This document shows, in pieces, positions 11,687-22,365 of a stretch of 64,000 nucleotides of DNA (positions within the stretch are counted from its first letter, which is position 1; every line of letters starts with the position of its first letter). The notes beneath the pieces are model-generated. The model was not told where the DNA came from and did not search any database. It was given only the letters and a program-made list of their open reading frames with translations. The position numbers and the translations under genes are program-made. Source of the DNA: Salminus brasiliensis (Eukaryota > Chordata > Actinopteri > Characiformes > Bryconidae); assembly GCF_030463535.1 (NCBI RefSeq), contig NC_132899.1, positions 16,153,490-16,217,489 of the forward strand, read 5' to 3'.

Positions 11687-13614
11687 GAAGGCATCATACA
11701 GCTGCTGTAAAATCACAGCGTGTGATTTCTGAAAATGAAGAAGATTACTCTCTTACTGGATGGTTTCCTTCCAGGGCTGTTTCCAAATCCCTGCATTCCT
11801 GGCCGGAGAGATTCAGATCCCATTCCTGCCAAACAGAATAAAATTACAGAATAAAGCACAGATTTTTATCTGATGCAGATGAAATAGTCAGTGCTTAAAT
11901 AAAGAAACAACTCAAAGACATCCCTACCCTTAAACTCACTATCCTGTTGTTAATATTTAGCAAATGCTATGCATTATGTCTGTATTGTTTGACTATAAAA
12001 TAAATGTGTAAGTTAAAGCTGCCCTTTACCCAAATTATCATCAGTAAATAAAGTGTCAGGTGAGAGTGATGAGGGACGTGCAAGAACAAATACACATGCA
12101 CATACACTGGACAACACAGGGCCATTCACAGCCTTTTTCATCATGGGTCGTCACATCAACACCCTTTTGAAAACAAACATACACATGTCAGGAGCACACC
12201 CTTACCCAGGCTTGAAGTTGCAGCTTTGCATGGAGAGAGCCCAGAGTTCGCAGACAACGTATCATTAAACAGCATACTGGCCAGTTCCTATAAAGGGACA
12301 ATCTCATTTCACACACACACTTTGCAGTATAAGGAAAGAAAAAGACGTTTCAGGATTGACGTCCTCGCAGAGACAGAGCTCATATCTCACCTGCGCTGAG
12401 ACCCGGACTTTTTGAAAGGGAGCATTGCCATGAATGGGGTCTGGTGGACCACTGTAAACTGAGAGACACACAATGGTACAGTTCACATTCTGCTTTAAGA
12501 TTTGCTTTTATGCTCCATTTAAATCATTTTGGTGTTATGTGGGGAGTTAACTTTTATACTGGTTTAGCTGGTTAAGTGAACAGCTGTGTGATACATCTCG
12601 GACTACATAATGCCAAAATGTTTATTTTAGACAAAGAGTATATCAAAACTTGAAGAACAGAGTCAGTTCCTATGCTGACAGATGCTAGATGTACTATCAT
12701 CATCATTATTATTATATTAGATTTCGTTTTTTCCCCTGATGCTACGTGGTTAGATGCATGTGAAAGCTTCTTACCAGTTACTTCCTGGATAAATGTAGCA
12801 TTTCTCCTCAGCTCTGTGAGAAAGTGAGTAGGACCGTGGCCACATAGATGCAGGAGGATCTTCAGAACCTTGAACAGAGATGAAGGAGTCATAAACCAAA
12901 GATCAGAACAACCAATGGACTCCTCTTTTCTCCTTCCCAATACAAATCGATATGTTGTGTGGAGGGAGGACCTCCAGTTTGTCTCACCTTCAGTTTCACG
13001 TGACAGGACTCCACCTGCAAACGCTCCAGGAGATACTCAAGTAGACACTGGCAGCAGCCCACAGATTCTTGTGAGATTTCTGGGATTTTATGTAAATTAA
13101 GGACTTCGGCGGACACCAATTATTACAGGTTACAGTTATTGTAATTTACAGCCAACAGTGTCACAGTGCTGGAAAACGGATACTGCTGATGTCTTCAAAG
13201 AGGTAGCCGGGGCAGGGCGCTTCGTCATCTGCAGTTGCCTTCATAAGGGTCGGCACCTAAACAGCAGCCAGGGAGAGGCAGGAGTTTACAGCCTGCATAC
13301 GAACGATGAAAACCAGGCTTTTCAGGGGATTAAACAAAATGAAAAATGAAAAATCGAAATAATGTGAATGTTGTCAGGCTAGTGTGCAAAGGTGGCAAAT
13401 CCTGGATTTCCCAGCTCTGCTAGCTAGCTAATATGTTTATGATTCATCCCTGGGAGTTTGCTATAGCTAGCTAGCCAGTTAGCTGCGGCTAAACACACTA
13501 TAAACACTTCAGAGCAAAATTCAAATGGAAAATATCAGCGGGTTTCCCATATGAACATGCCATACTGATACCTACTTTCTGAAGGAAAGTCAACCTCTCC
13601 ATTAATGTAGCCAT
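8949..13614 (-). CDS. tepsin: AP-4 complex accessory subunit tepsin
   Basis: There are 13 coding exons, in transcript order: 13576-13614, 13184-13256, 12988-13079, 12775-12868, 12391-12458, 12206-12287, 11757-11825, 11387-11575, 10973-11141, 10411-10524, 9838-9916, 9605-9739, 8949-9503. Phases agree throughout and the total is 1758 nt, 585 residues plus stop. The start MATLMERLTFLQK suits the ENTH domain's first helix. The ENTH domain spans about residues 1-125 (APCPGYLFEDIS, CLLEYLLERL, LKILLHLCGHG, GPPDPIHGN). A S/G-rich linker follows, then a VHS-like domain at about 290-400 (GDLAERVEAM, FIKECSTLNCE, GPVANKSTK). The tail holds LFSGMELV (about 515-522) and the C-terminus SAFSFVNL. Tepsin binds the AP-4 beta and epsilon appendages through these two motifs at the trans-Golgi network. 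The neighbours NDUFAF8 and SLC38A10 match human order. The gene is intact, slightly longer than human. Confidence 0.93.
10018..10363. repeat. Non-autonomous DNA transposon, Tc1-like ends
   Basis: The left end reads TTTGTGGACAACCTTTCTAA and the right end AGCAGGTGTCCCAATACTTT then TGTCCACA, a pair of approximate inverted ends. A second copy of the same family is at 51155-51607, sharing CTCTGGATCAGATAAACAT-like and GGTGCTCCATC blocks. There is no transposase. It lies in a TEPSIN intron. Confidence 0.55.
11192..11222. repeat. (ATT)n microsatellite
   Basis: About ten ATT units lie in the TEPSIN intron between the exons ending at 11141 and starting at 11387. Confidence 0.9.
11617..11680. repeat. 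(TA)n microsatellite close to a TEPSIN acceptor
   Basis: About 32 TA units begin roughly 40 nt upstream (minus strand) of the acceptor of TEPSIN exon 11387-11575. Length is likely to vary between individuals. Confidence 0.9.
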
Positions 13615-14511
13615 CTCGGACCGATGTGGTTGAGTCCACTGCTCTGTGTACCATTGCTATACGTGACTTGGTGGATGACCGTGCACTTAGCGATGCCCGA
13701 CTCCTGAGCGATTCGTTCGTTTGAACCACTGCTCTTTAGTAAATACCTCGAACCGAGTTAAACTGAAAAACGTTAATTCAGTTCATTGCACTGTAAAGTT
13801 AACTAGCTAAAGAATACTCTTTTAATATGCCCAAGTTACAATTTCACCATTTAGCCTTTAGTTGGCTTCTCTTTTTGTTATCAATTCAACTAGCTACCAT
13901 ATAGCCCTGCGTTTAGAGAGACGGGTCTGATTCCACTAGTGATTAGAATTAGCGATTAATTCCCTGAACGTCGATGTTTTCTAAGACGTAAGATAATAAA
14001 GTAGCCCATGCTTGACCGGTAGTGCCCCTCTCCTTCTGTACGAAAATAAAGATAAATTGCAGAATCGATTCATTGAACAACAGTTCGAAAGAATCGACTC
14101 TGTGAACCACATCGCGTTCTATCACGCAAGCTGTGTTGCTCGTCTTATTGGTTCATTTCGGGTCTTCACTTTCACGGAAGTATCATTAATAGCCAATCAG
14201 CGAAGAGAGGTAAACTCTAGGGGCGGGTCATACACGGGCATAACCAATCGCTGATAAGGCAGGGAGAGCTGTCATTTCGTCGCTAACAGGGTTAGCACGA
14301 GGTGAAGTGCTACGAGTGATTTGTTCTTTTGATCAGATTATTAAAAGCTCAGCTGTATAGTTTCTAAATAATTGGGTAGTATTGTTAAAATCAGTGGAAT
14401 GTTCGCTATAACACATCTTTATATGATTATTATCTGTCTGCGAGTAGGAGCTTAGCTAGTGAGCTAACGTTAATAACACTGGGTTGTGCGGAGAGTTGAG
14501 GCTGCTCAGTC
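13615..14511. promoter_or_regulatory. Probable shared promoter of TEPSIN and NDUFAF8
   Basis: The head-to-head genes are 0.9 kb apart between start codons. CCAAT boxes lie at 14193-14197 and 14244-14248, with an inverted one (ATTGG) at 14147-14151. A GC box GGGCGGG is at 14221-14227. The boxes sit 270-370 bp before the NDUFAF8 ATG, typical of TATA-less housekeeping promoters. TEPSIN 5' UTR occupies the left part, with ends unknown. GCTAGCTAGC-type runs flank the interval at 13418-13480 and 14451-14465. Confidence 0.55.
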
Positions 14512-15902
14512 ATGTCCGGGACAAACGTTTGGACACGGAGCCGAGAGAGGATGAGGCGGTTTCCAGACTTGCTTGCCCAGTGCTCCACAGAGGTACATCT
14601 CCGCAGATATCTAGGTACCTAGATAGCTGATTTACAGCATTTGTCAAGACACATGTATTAGCTGGCTAACTGTTGTCTGACCTGTCCTGCAGGCAGCTGC
14701 TTATGGCAAATGTGTGGTCGCTACGACTACAGGCAGACAGGAGGTGAAGAAGGACTTGTGCATAAAAGAGTTTGACGCTCTGAAGACTTGCTTTGTCTCT
14801 GCTGTGAGTAAAACCAGTAACCAAATAACTAAAATAGTGTTTATAAAACCACACACCTCATTGGCACTTTCTTTATTACAGTTGTTTTCATATATAGTTT
14901 TACTGCAAACGAGCTGAAGTGTGGCAAGCACCACATTTAACGTGAGAAATGTCCCAGACGTGTTCTGATCAGTTTAAGGGGATAAATGGACGAAACGGAC
15001 GTCTTACAGTACAGAAACTCACTAAACAAAAATGGACCACAATTGAACAAAAATAATAAAATTCCAGGATTCTTCTCTCTAAGCCAAGGGTGGTGAAATC
15101 AGAACTGGAGTCCAGCACAGTTTGCTGATTTACCTGCTTCAACACACCTTCTAAACCTGGCAGTTGGTGGCAGGTAATAGGTGGGTTGAATCAGGTGTGC
15201 ACGAAACTGTGCAGGAATCCAGCCCTCCAGGACTCCAGTTCCCCCACCCCTGCTCTATGCCATCAAATGATCTTACTCTGAATTAAGGATCATTGCTAAA
15301 ATGATGCTTTTAAAACAGTTTTGCTCACATGAGTGGATGTGTCTCATTATACCATCAAAACTACACTCTTAAGAGTTTCATATAGAAACAACAAAAAAAT
15401 ATTTGGCTTAACAATAATAGATTAACAATAATTAACTAACATTTTCAGTGCTATATAAAATCAAAAGGGTCAACAAAAGGGTTTCCATTATAGTTAAGAA
15501 CCAGTTAAACGTGTAAAGGGGTCTTTTTGTTGTCATGGTTCTGGGACACCCCATTTTTAAGGTTGCATATTCAAGACATTCACACAGTCCTTCTCTGTCA
15601 AACTGTTTATGTAGTTCAGGTAAAACAAACCACCAGCTGGATTTGTGTCTGAAGGCCAGAGTACATCACTTGGACACACAAGCAGATGTCTGGTGTGTCA
15701 GAAGTCACTTCAGTGTGTTTTTCAGTTGTTTGTTGTTGGGGTTTTTTTTGTTGTCTTAGGAAAACAGAAAACTTGAAGTTCAAGTATTTTGTGTTGGTCA
15801 GTCTGTGTGCTTTGGCCTTTAAAGCTACACCAGGAGCTTTATATTTTAATCAACCATAATTGTATTGATTTGTCTTTGCAGGCAAAACGGGGTGTGAAGT
15901 AG
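14512..15902 (+). CDS. ndufaf8: Complex I assembly factor NDUFAF8
   Basis: There are three coding exons: 14512-14592 (donor GAG|GTACAT), 14693-14803 (acceptor CCTGCAG, donor GCT|GTGAGT) and 15882-15902 (acceptor TTTGCAG, ending AAG TAG). They total 213 nt, or 70 residues; the human protein has 74. The protein has the twin CX9C pattern: CSTEAAAYGKC and CIKEFDALKTC each space two cysteines by nine residues, forming the CHCH hairpin oxidised in the intermembrane-space import route. The N-terminus MSGTNVWTRSRERMRRFPDL matches the family. NDUFAF8 works with NDUFAF5 in complex I assembly. It stands head to head with TEPSIN and tail to tail with SLC38A10, as in human. Confidence 0.93.
15081..15259. 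repeat. Palindromic MITE in NDUFAF8 intron 2
   Basis: The two halves are inverted copies: AGGGTGGTGAAATCAGAACT at the left against AGTTCCCCCACCCCTGCTC at the right, with CACAGTTTGCTGATT mirrored by AAACTGTGCAGGAATC. It is the same family as 7549-7680. Confidence 0.6.
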
Positions 15903-15961
15903 ACGGAGAAGTTAAACCTTGCTGTGTATACAAAGCTATATACTGACCATCATATTTTCTA

Positions 15962-15967
15962 AATAAA
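15962..15967 (+). other. ndufaf8: NDUFAF8 poly(A) signal
   Basis: AATAAA occurs 60 nt after the stop codon in a short AT-rich 3' UTR. This is the expected arrangement for a small housekeeping transcript. Confidence 0.6.
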
Positions 15968-15989
15968 TATATATTTATAGTATGACATG

Positions 15990-18778
15990 ATAACCAGTTG
16001 CTGTATTTTATAAGTTACCAATATCAGAAGAAACATTGTATTATTTAAACATTTGAATAGAGTATGTAGGATTTGTTTGTTTGTATTGTCGTCGAGCCAA
16101 AAATAATAAATACAAGATTTGTGTGTCACTGGTTGTGTGCGATCGAGTAGGAAGAGTCAGGAAATTGACTGCATGGTGATTGTAAGCACAGCCACAGTAA
16201 AGAACGGGCCAGCAATTTTGACAGCCCCACTGTTTAATTGAATAGATTAAGGGAAGATATGGATGAAAGAATTGAACTAACCATAACCAGACTGTTCATT
16301 TGTTTTAGACAGAGAGACGGAGGGGGTAGCTGGCTGGATCTAGAAACTAAAACAGGCAGGATGAGTAATGAGGTGTGTTACAGCTCTAAGGGTGGCACCG
16401 TCCGGCTTTAATTGCTGCTCTTGGATCTGTTTTTTAAGGCATACATTAAAAGACAAAGCTTTGAAGAACTGGTCGTAGCTCAGTCAGAGCAGGAGATGAA
16501 CATAAAAAGGCAAGCTGATTAATGTTTTGCCATGGGTTTCATGTCACTGGCACCCCAAAAGCTTGTGCACGTCAGCTTGCCACATATGGAAATGCAAGCT
16601 GCACCAGTATTATTGACGCCCTGCTGGAGAACCCACACCCTTGTTAGCCAGATGTTAATTGATGGAGTGGCCATAAAGGCAAGTCAGTAATGACTTGGGA
16701 TCAACATACAATCCAAACAGCCAATTAGAGAATGGGCAACAGGCTCGAGTATATAAACGTTTGCAGCCAAGGATCAGGGGAACTATGCAACTCTGCTTGA
16801 CGTATCTATAGAAAAAAAAACACGTTGTGGAAATTCGCCTTAACCTTACTCTGCTCTGCCTCAGTCACTGTTTGTGGCTTGTCTTCATGTGGTGGTGATT
16901 CACACGTTTTCAGTGCAGTGCAAGGTGTTAATTAAAAGGGTCTGGCCCAGTGGAAGTGCTCTTGTTCTGCTAAACTTGGCCATTAGCCCTTAATGGTAGA
17001 GCCTTTGAATTTCCTTGAGTATGTTCTTCATTTGGAAATCATTTGATTAGTTAAAATTTTCATGATTACTGCTGCAGGGTTGTCAATAAGTTCCAAAAAA
17101 ACCTTTTAAAATGCATATTTTGCCCCAAAGTGACATATTAGATGTAAAAAGTTTAGTTCAAATGTATTTATTCTCGATTGTGCAGCTGGTACCACTATTT
17201 ATTCTGTTTATCTGTTTTTTGATAGATACCATTTTCAGTGATGTACTAGAATCTAATAACAGATCTAATATTAAGTTAAAGGATGATTCCTTTAATAGTA
17301 AGTTTAAGTACATGTATTTAGCACTGTACAACTGTATATAGGCAGATTTTGTGATTTGGGGCCCTAGGCAAAATACAGGACCAGGTCCCCCTGCATACAT
17401 TCTTAAACTTAGTCATTCAGTCATTTCATAGCTTGTCATCAGTGATTTCCATTTCTAGAGCAACAGGCTTCTTGTAGATGCCAGCATTATTTAGCACCTG
17501 ACCCCGCAAGCCTGGGATTCATTGACTTATTAAATACTCCTCATCCGATTGGTTTTGTGCATTTGAGAGGAAAGACAGCCTTTCCTGTGAAACAGCTTAC
17601 CTCAGTTTTCAGATATTCTGAACTGAAGAGTTGCACTGGTTACTGAAAATGCTTCTCATCTTTTTTTTTTTTATCTTCATCAGAATCAGTGTTATCATAA
17701 AAAACACCTTTCATTTTACAGGTGTCTGCCGTTCGAGACTATCTACACCAACATTAACGACCAGAAAACAGTTATGGCTTAACTGCCTGTTTTACTGGTC
17801 TGTGGTCACGCCTATGTTTAATCACAGATAATACCACAGTTAGTTCCGACCTCACAATCTGATTGGTTGAGAAGCATCCTAATCGTGCTGATCTTTGTAA
17901 TAACAGCACAGCCTTTTCACATTAACACTGTATCACTCTGCTGACGCTTTGTCAACACTTAAAAGGCTGGGCTAAACCTTTAGTCCTTATAGGCAAGTCT
18001 ATTTACTCGGCGGCCATCTTTGCGGTAATTTCGAGTCAGGGCCAGGCTCCCACCACTATAAATGAGAAGATACCACTTTATCAGTGCTGTGTCGCTCTTT
18101 AGGAGAACTTCCATTCATAGTTCAACCAGTCACCAGTCTCCTTATGTATGATGTCTCTAGCTGAACTTGGTCCGTACCACAAAAGGTGCACCTTATAATA
18201 TCAGCAGTTATCTAGGACTGCATACAGGGATCTAAAGGTACATTAACAAGCCTCCACTTAGTCGGTCTTGGTCTTTTGGAAGTGATGGAGTTGCACAACA
18301 GTAAGTCATTTGTTGTGGAACTACTTTGTGGCAGAAGGAATTGAATCACGAATCACTCCCTCTCGTGTTCTTGTGCTTAAACATGAAATAGGCCATTACT
18401 GCGGAAGGCTTGCAGAAACTTATTTTTAAATATATAATATAAAAAAGATAATTCAGTACTGTTGGAGAAATGACATCTACTGTTAAAATGCGTGTACATT
18501 TTAGAACAGTCTCTGTAGCTCCGACACATGCAGCATGTCTAATGTGCATTTGCGTGGGGCTCTAGCCAGCTGCCTTCTTTTGCCTAGTGTTACAACCCTC
18601 CCTTACTGTAAAATACAAGCACTTGGGGAAAACCTTTATAGTAATCTGATCTCTAAGCAAACCCCCGAATTTAGCACTTAGTGATTTTTGAACTCGTCCC
18701 TGTGGTGAGGATAATCTGATGCATGTGTGTAGTAGAGCATTCAAAACTCCAACCAAACGGTTGTTTATACAGATCAAC
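15990..18778. other. Convergent intergenic spacer between NDUFAF8 and SLC38A10
   Basis: I see no coding exon. Around 16540-16800 the sequence is well mixed and contains TATATAAACG at 16749-16758, but nothing downstream supports a gene. A short piece at 17354-17390 (GGGGCCCTAGGCAAAATAC) looks like a transposon fragment. The rest is unremarkable. Confidence 0.4.
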
Positions 18779-20371
18779 TTTATTCCTGCAGCACACATGA
18801 GATGTAGCTCACAGCAATTCAAGTCAAATGTCAAATGTCCGAACATGGTGTCATGATCAAAACACCTGCAGTCCGACAGGTACAGAACAGATCAGGTTCA
18901 CTTCCAGTCATTCTCAGAGTTATCAGAAATTCCTAATGAGGTTGAATAAAAATCATCACTCCTTCACACAGGAACAACAACTATGGGGTAACAACCTGGA
19001 GGAGCAAGAATCTCACACACTCTCAGAGAATGGGTGTGACACTCATAAGGCACTGGAAACATGAAACATTTTAGGCAAGAATAAGGAATGTAGATGGATC
19101 ATGGAAAGAGAATGGAATCACAGGCAGCCATGTCATTAAATGCAAATTGGGAACTACATACGTTTTGAACTAATCTTTATACTCAAAAACAAAAAGTAAA
19201 CTATATTTGTAAAGTTGGTCCACTTTTTTAAATTGCTCCTTTAGAAAATGCCTACTTCACAGTAGCTTCCAGAGCTTGCAGACAAAAACACTTGTAATAA
19301 AAAATCTCAAGTATCAAATAGGAAACTGTTCAGCAAAAATAAAAGATACACTCCTTTTATACTTCTTGGACACTTAAACCAAGTTTCATAGCTGTAACAT
19401 ACTAACTACTGGTATTTGGGAGAGCTGTTTAGTATAAGTCATTTGGAAAGGAGATAAATAAATTACGAAACATTTAAATTTACAAAAATAGAATTTTTCA
19501 TAAAACATTGCATGAACAATTTTATAGCTTTTTTTTGGTGGTTACATTTAATTTTTATAAGCATTAAAGGAACATTTGCAAAGTGCTCCAACCATTCCAA
19601 AAACATTCTTATTCAAGCACCTCATATCAGCTAATCTCCTTTTCAATAATAAACCCTTATCTGTGTGGACAACAAAGCCATAATGGATTAGCCACAATTG
19701 AAGGAGTGCTATAAGAGGCAGATCAGGAGAAAAACACTTCACTTTGCTTTTTAGCCTTCCAAACACTGTCAGTGACAGGAGTCTTAGGTTAACGGTACAC
19801 AGTACTAGGCAGACACGTACCAGCAATACCTTCACTAAACAATTTACTTAACTGAGCAAAGCTGGCACCATGGGTGATTTTACAGTGTTAGGTCCTGAAA
19901 TCAATTGTAGAGATTTTAAACAGTCACCTCTAGCACTTAGTTCTCTCTCACTTCAGAGTATATTTTACACATATTAGTCCTGACATAAGTAAAACATTCA
20001 GCTTTCCATTTTAGACAGTGGAAATGCTTTCAAATAACCTGCAACACTGACAGAATGCAATAAAAAGTCCTACAAATCCATGCCCAGACCTCTTTAAAAA
20101 AGCCCAACAACAGTATCTTCAGGTCTGAACACCGCACTGGAGATGGGTCCCTAACCGCTCAGCAGAGAAAGGAAAGCAAAGAACATGAAGTTTACAATAC
20201 AGCAATGTTGTCTCTGCAGCCAGTGAAGCAGTTCTAGGATAGGACCTACCGCAGTGCTGAGTGCCAGGTTTAGGCCCTTATTTACAGTGGTGGAACATGT
20301 ATTCAAATTACCCAAGAGTGAAAGTAGGAAGGTCTCATTTTCAAGACTTGACCATCTTTTGTGAAACTAAA

Positions 20372-20552
20372 TAGCGGTTAGCGTAGTGGGTGACAACACC
20401 ACCTTCTACATGGCAGACTAGGGTTTGAAACCCCAGCTGGGCAAGCAGACCACGCTGCACCAAGGAATCTTTGGGCAAGACTCCTAACACTACATTCACT
20501 TAACTGTGTAACATGTAAGAGCATCAGCTAAATGCTATACATGTAAATGTAA
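20372..20552 (+). repeat. tRNA-derived SINE, plus orientation
   Basis: It has an A-box-like head AGCGGTTAGCGTAGTGGGTG, a B-box-like GGGTTTGAAACCCC, and the tail CAGCTAAATGCTATACATGT, then AAATG, typical of fish SINE tails. The same family appears inverted at 49436-49632. Confidence 0.65.
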
Positions 20553-20589
20553 CTAAGGTTTACTTTCTTATTTTAACCCAACATTTCTC

Positions 20590-20815
20590 CCAGGACTCCC
20601 CCAGCACCAACCTTTGAAATGCTGCTCTGTTACATACAGCTAACAGACACCCACACTGCCAAGAATCTGTAATTCTGAGTGATGGGAAAAGGAAGGGCCA
20701 CCATATCCACCCAGAGACCAGCGAGGCCAGCTGTGCTAACTGACAATCCTAGCCATGGATGCCTGTAGCATCAGTGGGAATTGAACCGGCGATCTCCAGA
20801 TGATGGGGAAGTACT
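20590..20815. repeat. Interspersed repeat related to 8345-8645
   Basis: It shares the GAGGCCAGCTGTGCT block followed by GATGCCTGTAGCATCAG and ends in GAATTGAACCGGCGATCTCC, a B-box-like sequence. Its type is not certain, but it is probably SINE-like. Confidence 0.45.
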
Positions 20816-21298
20816 TAATTTCAAGAAAACCTTGTGTGTCTTTAGTTTATAAATCTTTTATGATTTATGACTGGTGACATAATTTGACCCATTGCTATCA
20901 TTTAGGATGAGAATAGGATAACCAAGTGCCAAGGACTTGTATAGTGTAAGCAGCGCTATAAAAAAATATATGCCCCAACAATTATCCAGTTGAAAATTAT
21001 TTACTATAAGGGATATAATTTTGTGTCAAAGATTGTATTAAATATTTGTCTAAAATTACTATAAACCTTTCAGTCCTGGAATAAATGTATTTACCGAATA
21101 TGTTTTAATATTGCACAATATCAGGGCTGTAAACTGTTGATAGAAAAAGAAAAAAAGGATATGTGGTATGCTAATGGGAGAAAGAGAGAAAAATGGCTTA
21201 GGTCTGACAAGTAGAGAAAAAAAGTGAACCAAAGGCAAGAGTGAATGAATGTGTGTGTGTGTGTGGTTGTGTGTGTGCACGCATCATTACTAGTCCTC

Positions 21299-22365
21299 CT
21301 ATTCCTCGTTTTCTGTTTGTGGAGTCTGTTTAATCTGACGGGAGTGGACAACACCTCCAGCCAGTAGCTGACCCTCCAGAGCAGCATGAAGGTCTGACCC
21401 CCCCAGCTCCAGCAATGGTTCGAGTCCAGGTACCCCCCTGTCCTCAGCCCCCAGTGCCCTGCGCCTCCTCCGCAGGTCCAGCTCCCCCTCCTCTCTGCTC
21501 TTCTTCTCAACTCCCTGAGGCTCCTCAGGTTCAGAAATCAAATTCTCCTTCAGGTCCCTGCCCCCTTTCTTCATAGAGTCAGGCGCATGGCCCTTTTTAA
21601 GATCAACCTCGTTTTGACTCCCGTCCCGTTTGCTGTCGATAACCTGCTGCATCTGGGCCAGTTTTTCCATCTGATCCTGCATCTTCTGCTCCTTTTCAGC
21701 CAGCTTCACAAGCTCATTATCGGTCTTCTCCCTCTCAACCTTAAGCCTTTCTGCTTCCTGCCGCTCCATCTCTGACCGCTCTTTCTCTTGGCGACTGTGT
21801 TCCAGCAATTGATCTCGTATCATCTTCTCTTTTCTCTCTCTCTCTTTCCGTTCTTTCTCCACTCTGGCTTGTACTTCCTTTTCAATCCTCTCTTTTTCCA
21901 ATCTCTCTTTTTCAATCTTCTCCTTCTCAGCTTCCAGCTGGGCTAGCCTCTGTCTAACTCTTTCCTCTTCTGCTGCAATGTCTTCTGGTTTTAGCTGCTC
22001 CTGGTTGTCTTTGGGCTTTCCTGCTTTATCTTTGGCAAGGTCAGGCTCCCTCTGGTGCAGTGGAACACCCCTTGCACCCAGCTCTTTCTGTGACTCGTCA
22101 GGCTGCACTTCATTATCCACGTTTTGTGCTTCTTGGACAGGCTGCTTTTCCTGCTTTTGATGCACAACAGTTTCCCCTTGTGCTTGTTTGTCAAGCTCTT
22201 CTGCTGCATTCTTCACAGCATGGGCTTGCTGTTCTTGGGACACAGCTACAGGTGGTTCCTGATGGTGGTCTGAGCCTTGTTCTGCAGCTTTTACCTTCCC
22301 TGCTCCCTCCACTGATTCAGGCTGCTGCTGCTGTACTCCCCGGCCCACCTCTGCTGCGGCCTCAG
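21299..22365 (-). CDS. slc38a10: SLC38A10 last coding exon with ER/K-rich helix
   Basis: The acceptor GTGCTTAG is followed by [15 protein letters not shown]; the stop TAG is at 21299-21301. Positions 21641-21976 encode an almost uninterrupted charged helix ([20 protein letters not shown] onward, about 110 residues) rich in E, R and K. Beyond it come [11 protein letters not shown] and the conserved C-terminus HAALEGQLL ... [11 protein letters not shown], which matches the human end. The long ER/K helix is not something I recall in the human tail. Confidence 0.9.

Larger units (their letters stand above)
18779..21298 (-). other. slc38a10: Probable SLC38A10 3' UTR region
   Basis: This follows the SLC38A10 stop codon (21299-21301). 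A complement of AATAAA at 18779-18784 is a candidate poly(A) signal, giving a 3' UTR of up to 2.5 kb. Nearer sites cannot be excluded. A SINE and a second repeat lie inside it (20372-20552 and 20590-20815). Confidence 0.35.

Noticed and set aside
12020..12062. Possible extra TEPSIN exon reading TLFTDDNLG with a GTAAAG donor
   Set aside because: No AG acceptor lies in a usable place and the neighbouring exons already join in frame without it.
21121..21510. Open frame overlapping the SLC38A10 end
   Set aside because: It is a shadow of the SLC38A10 last exon and 3' UTR in another frame.
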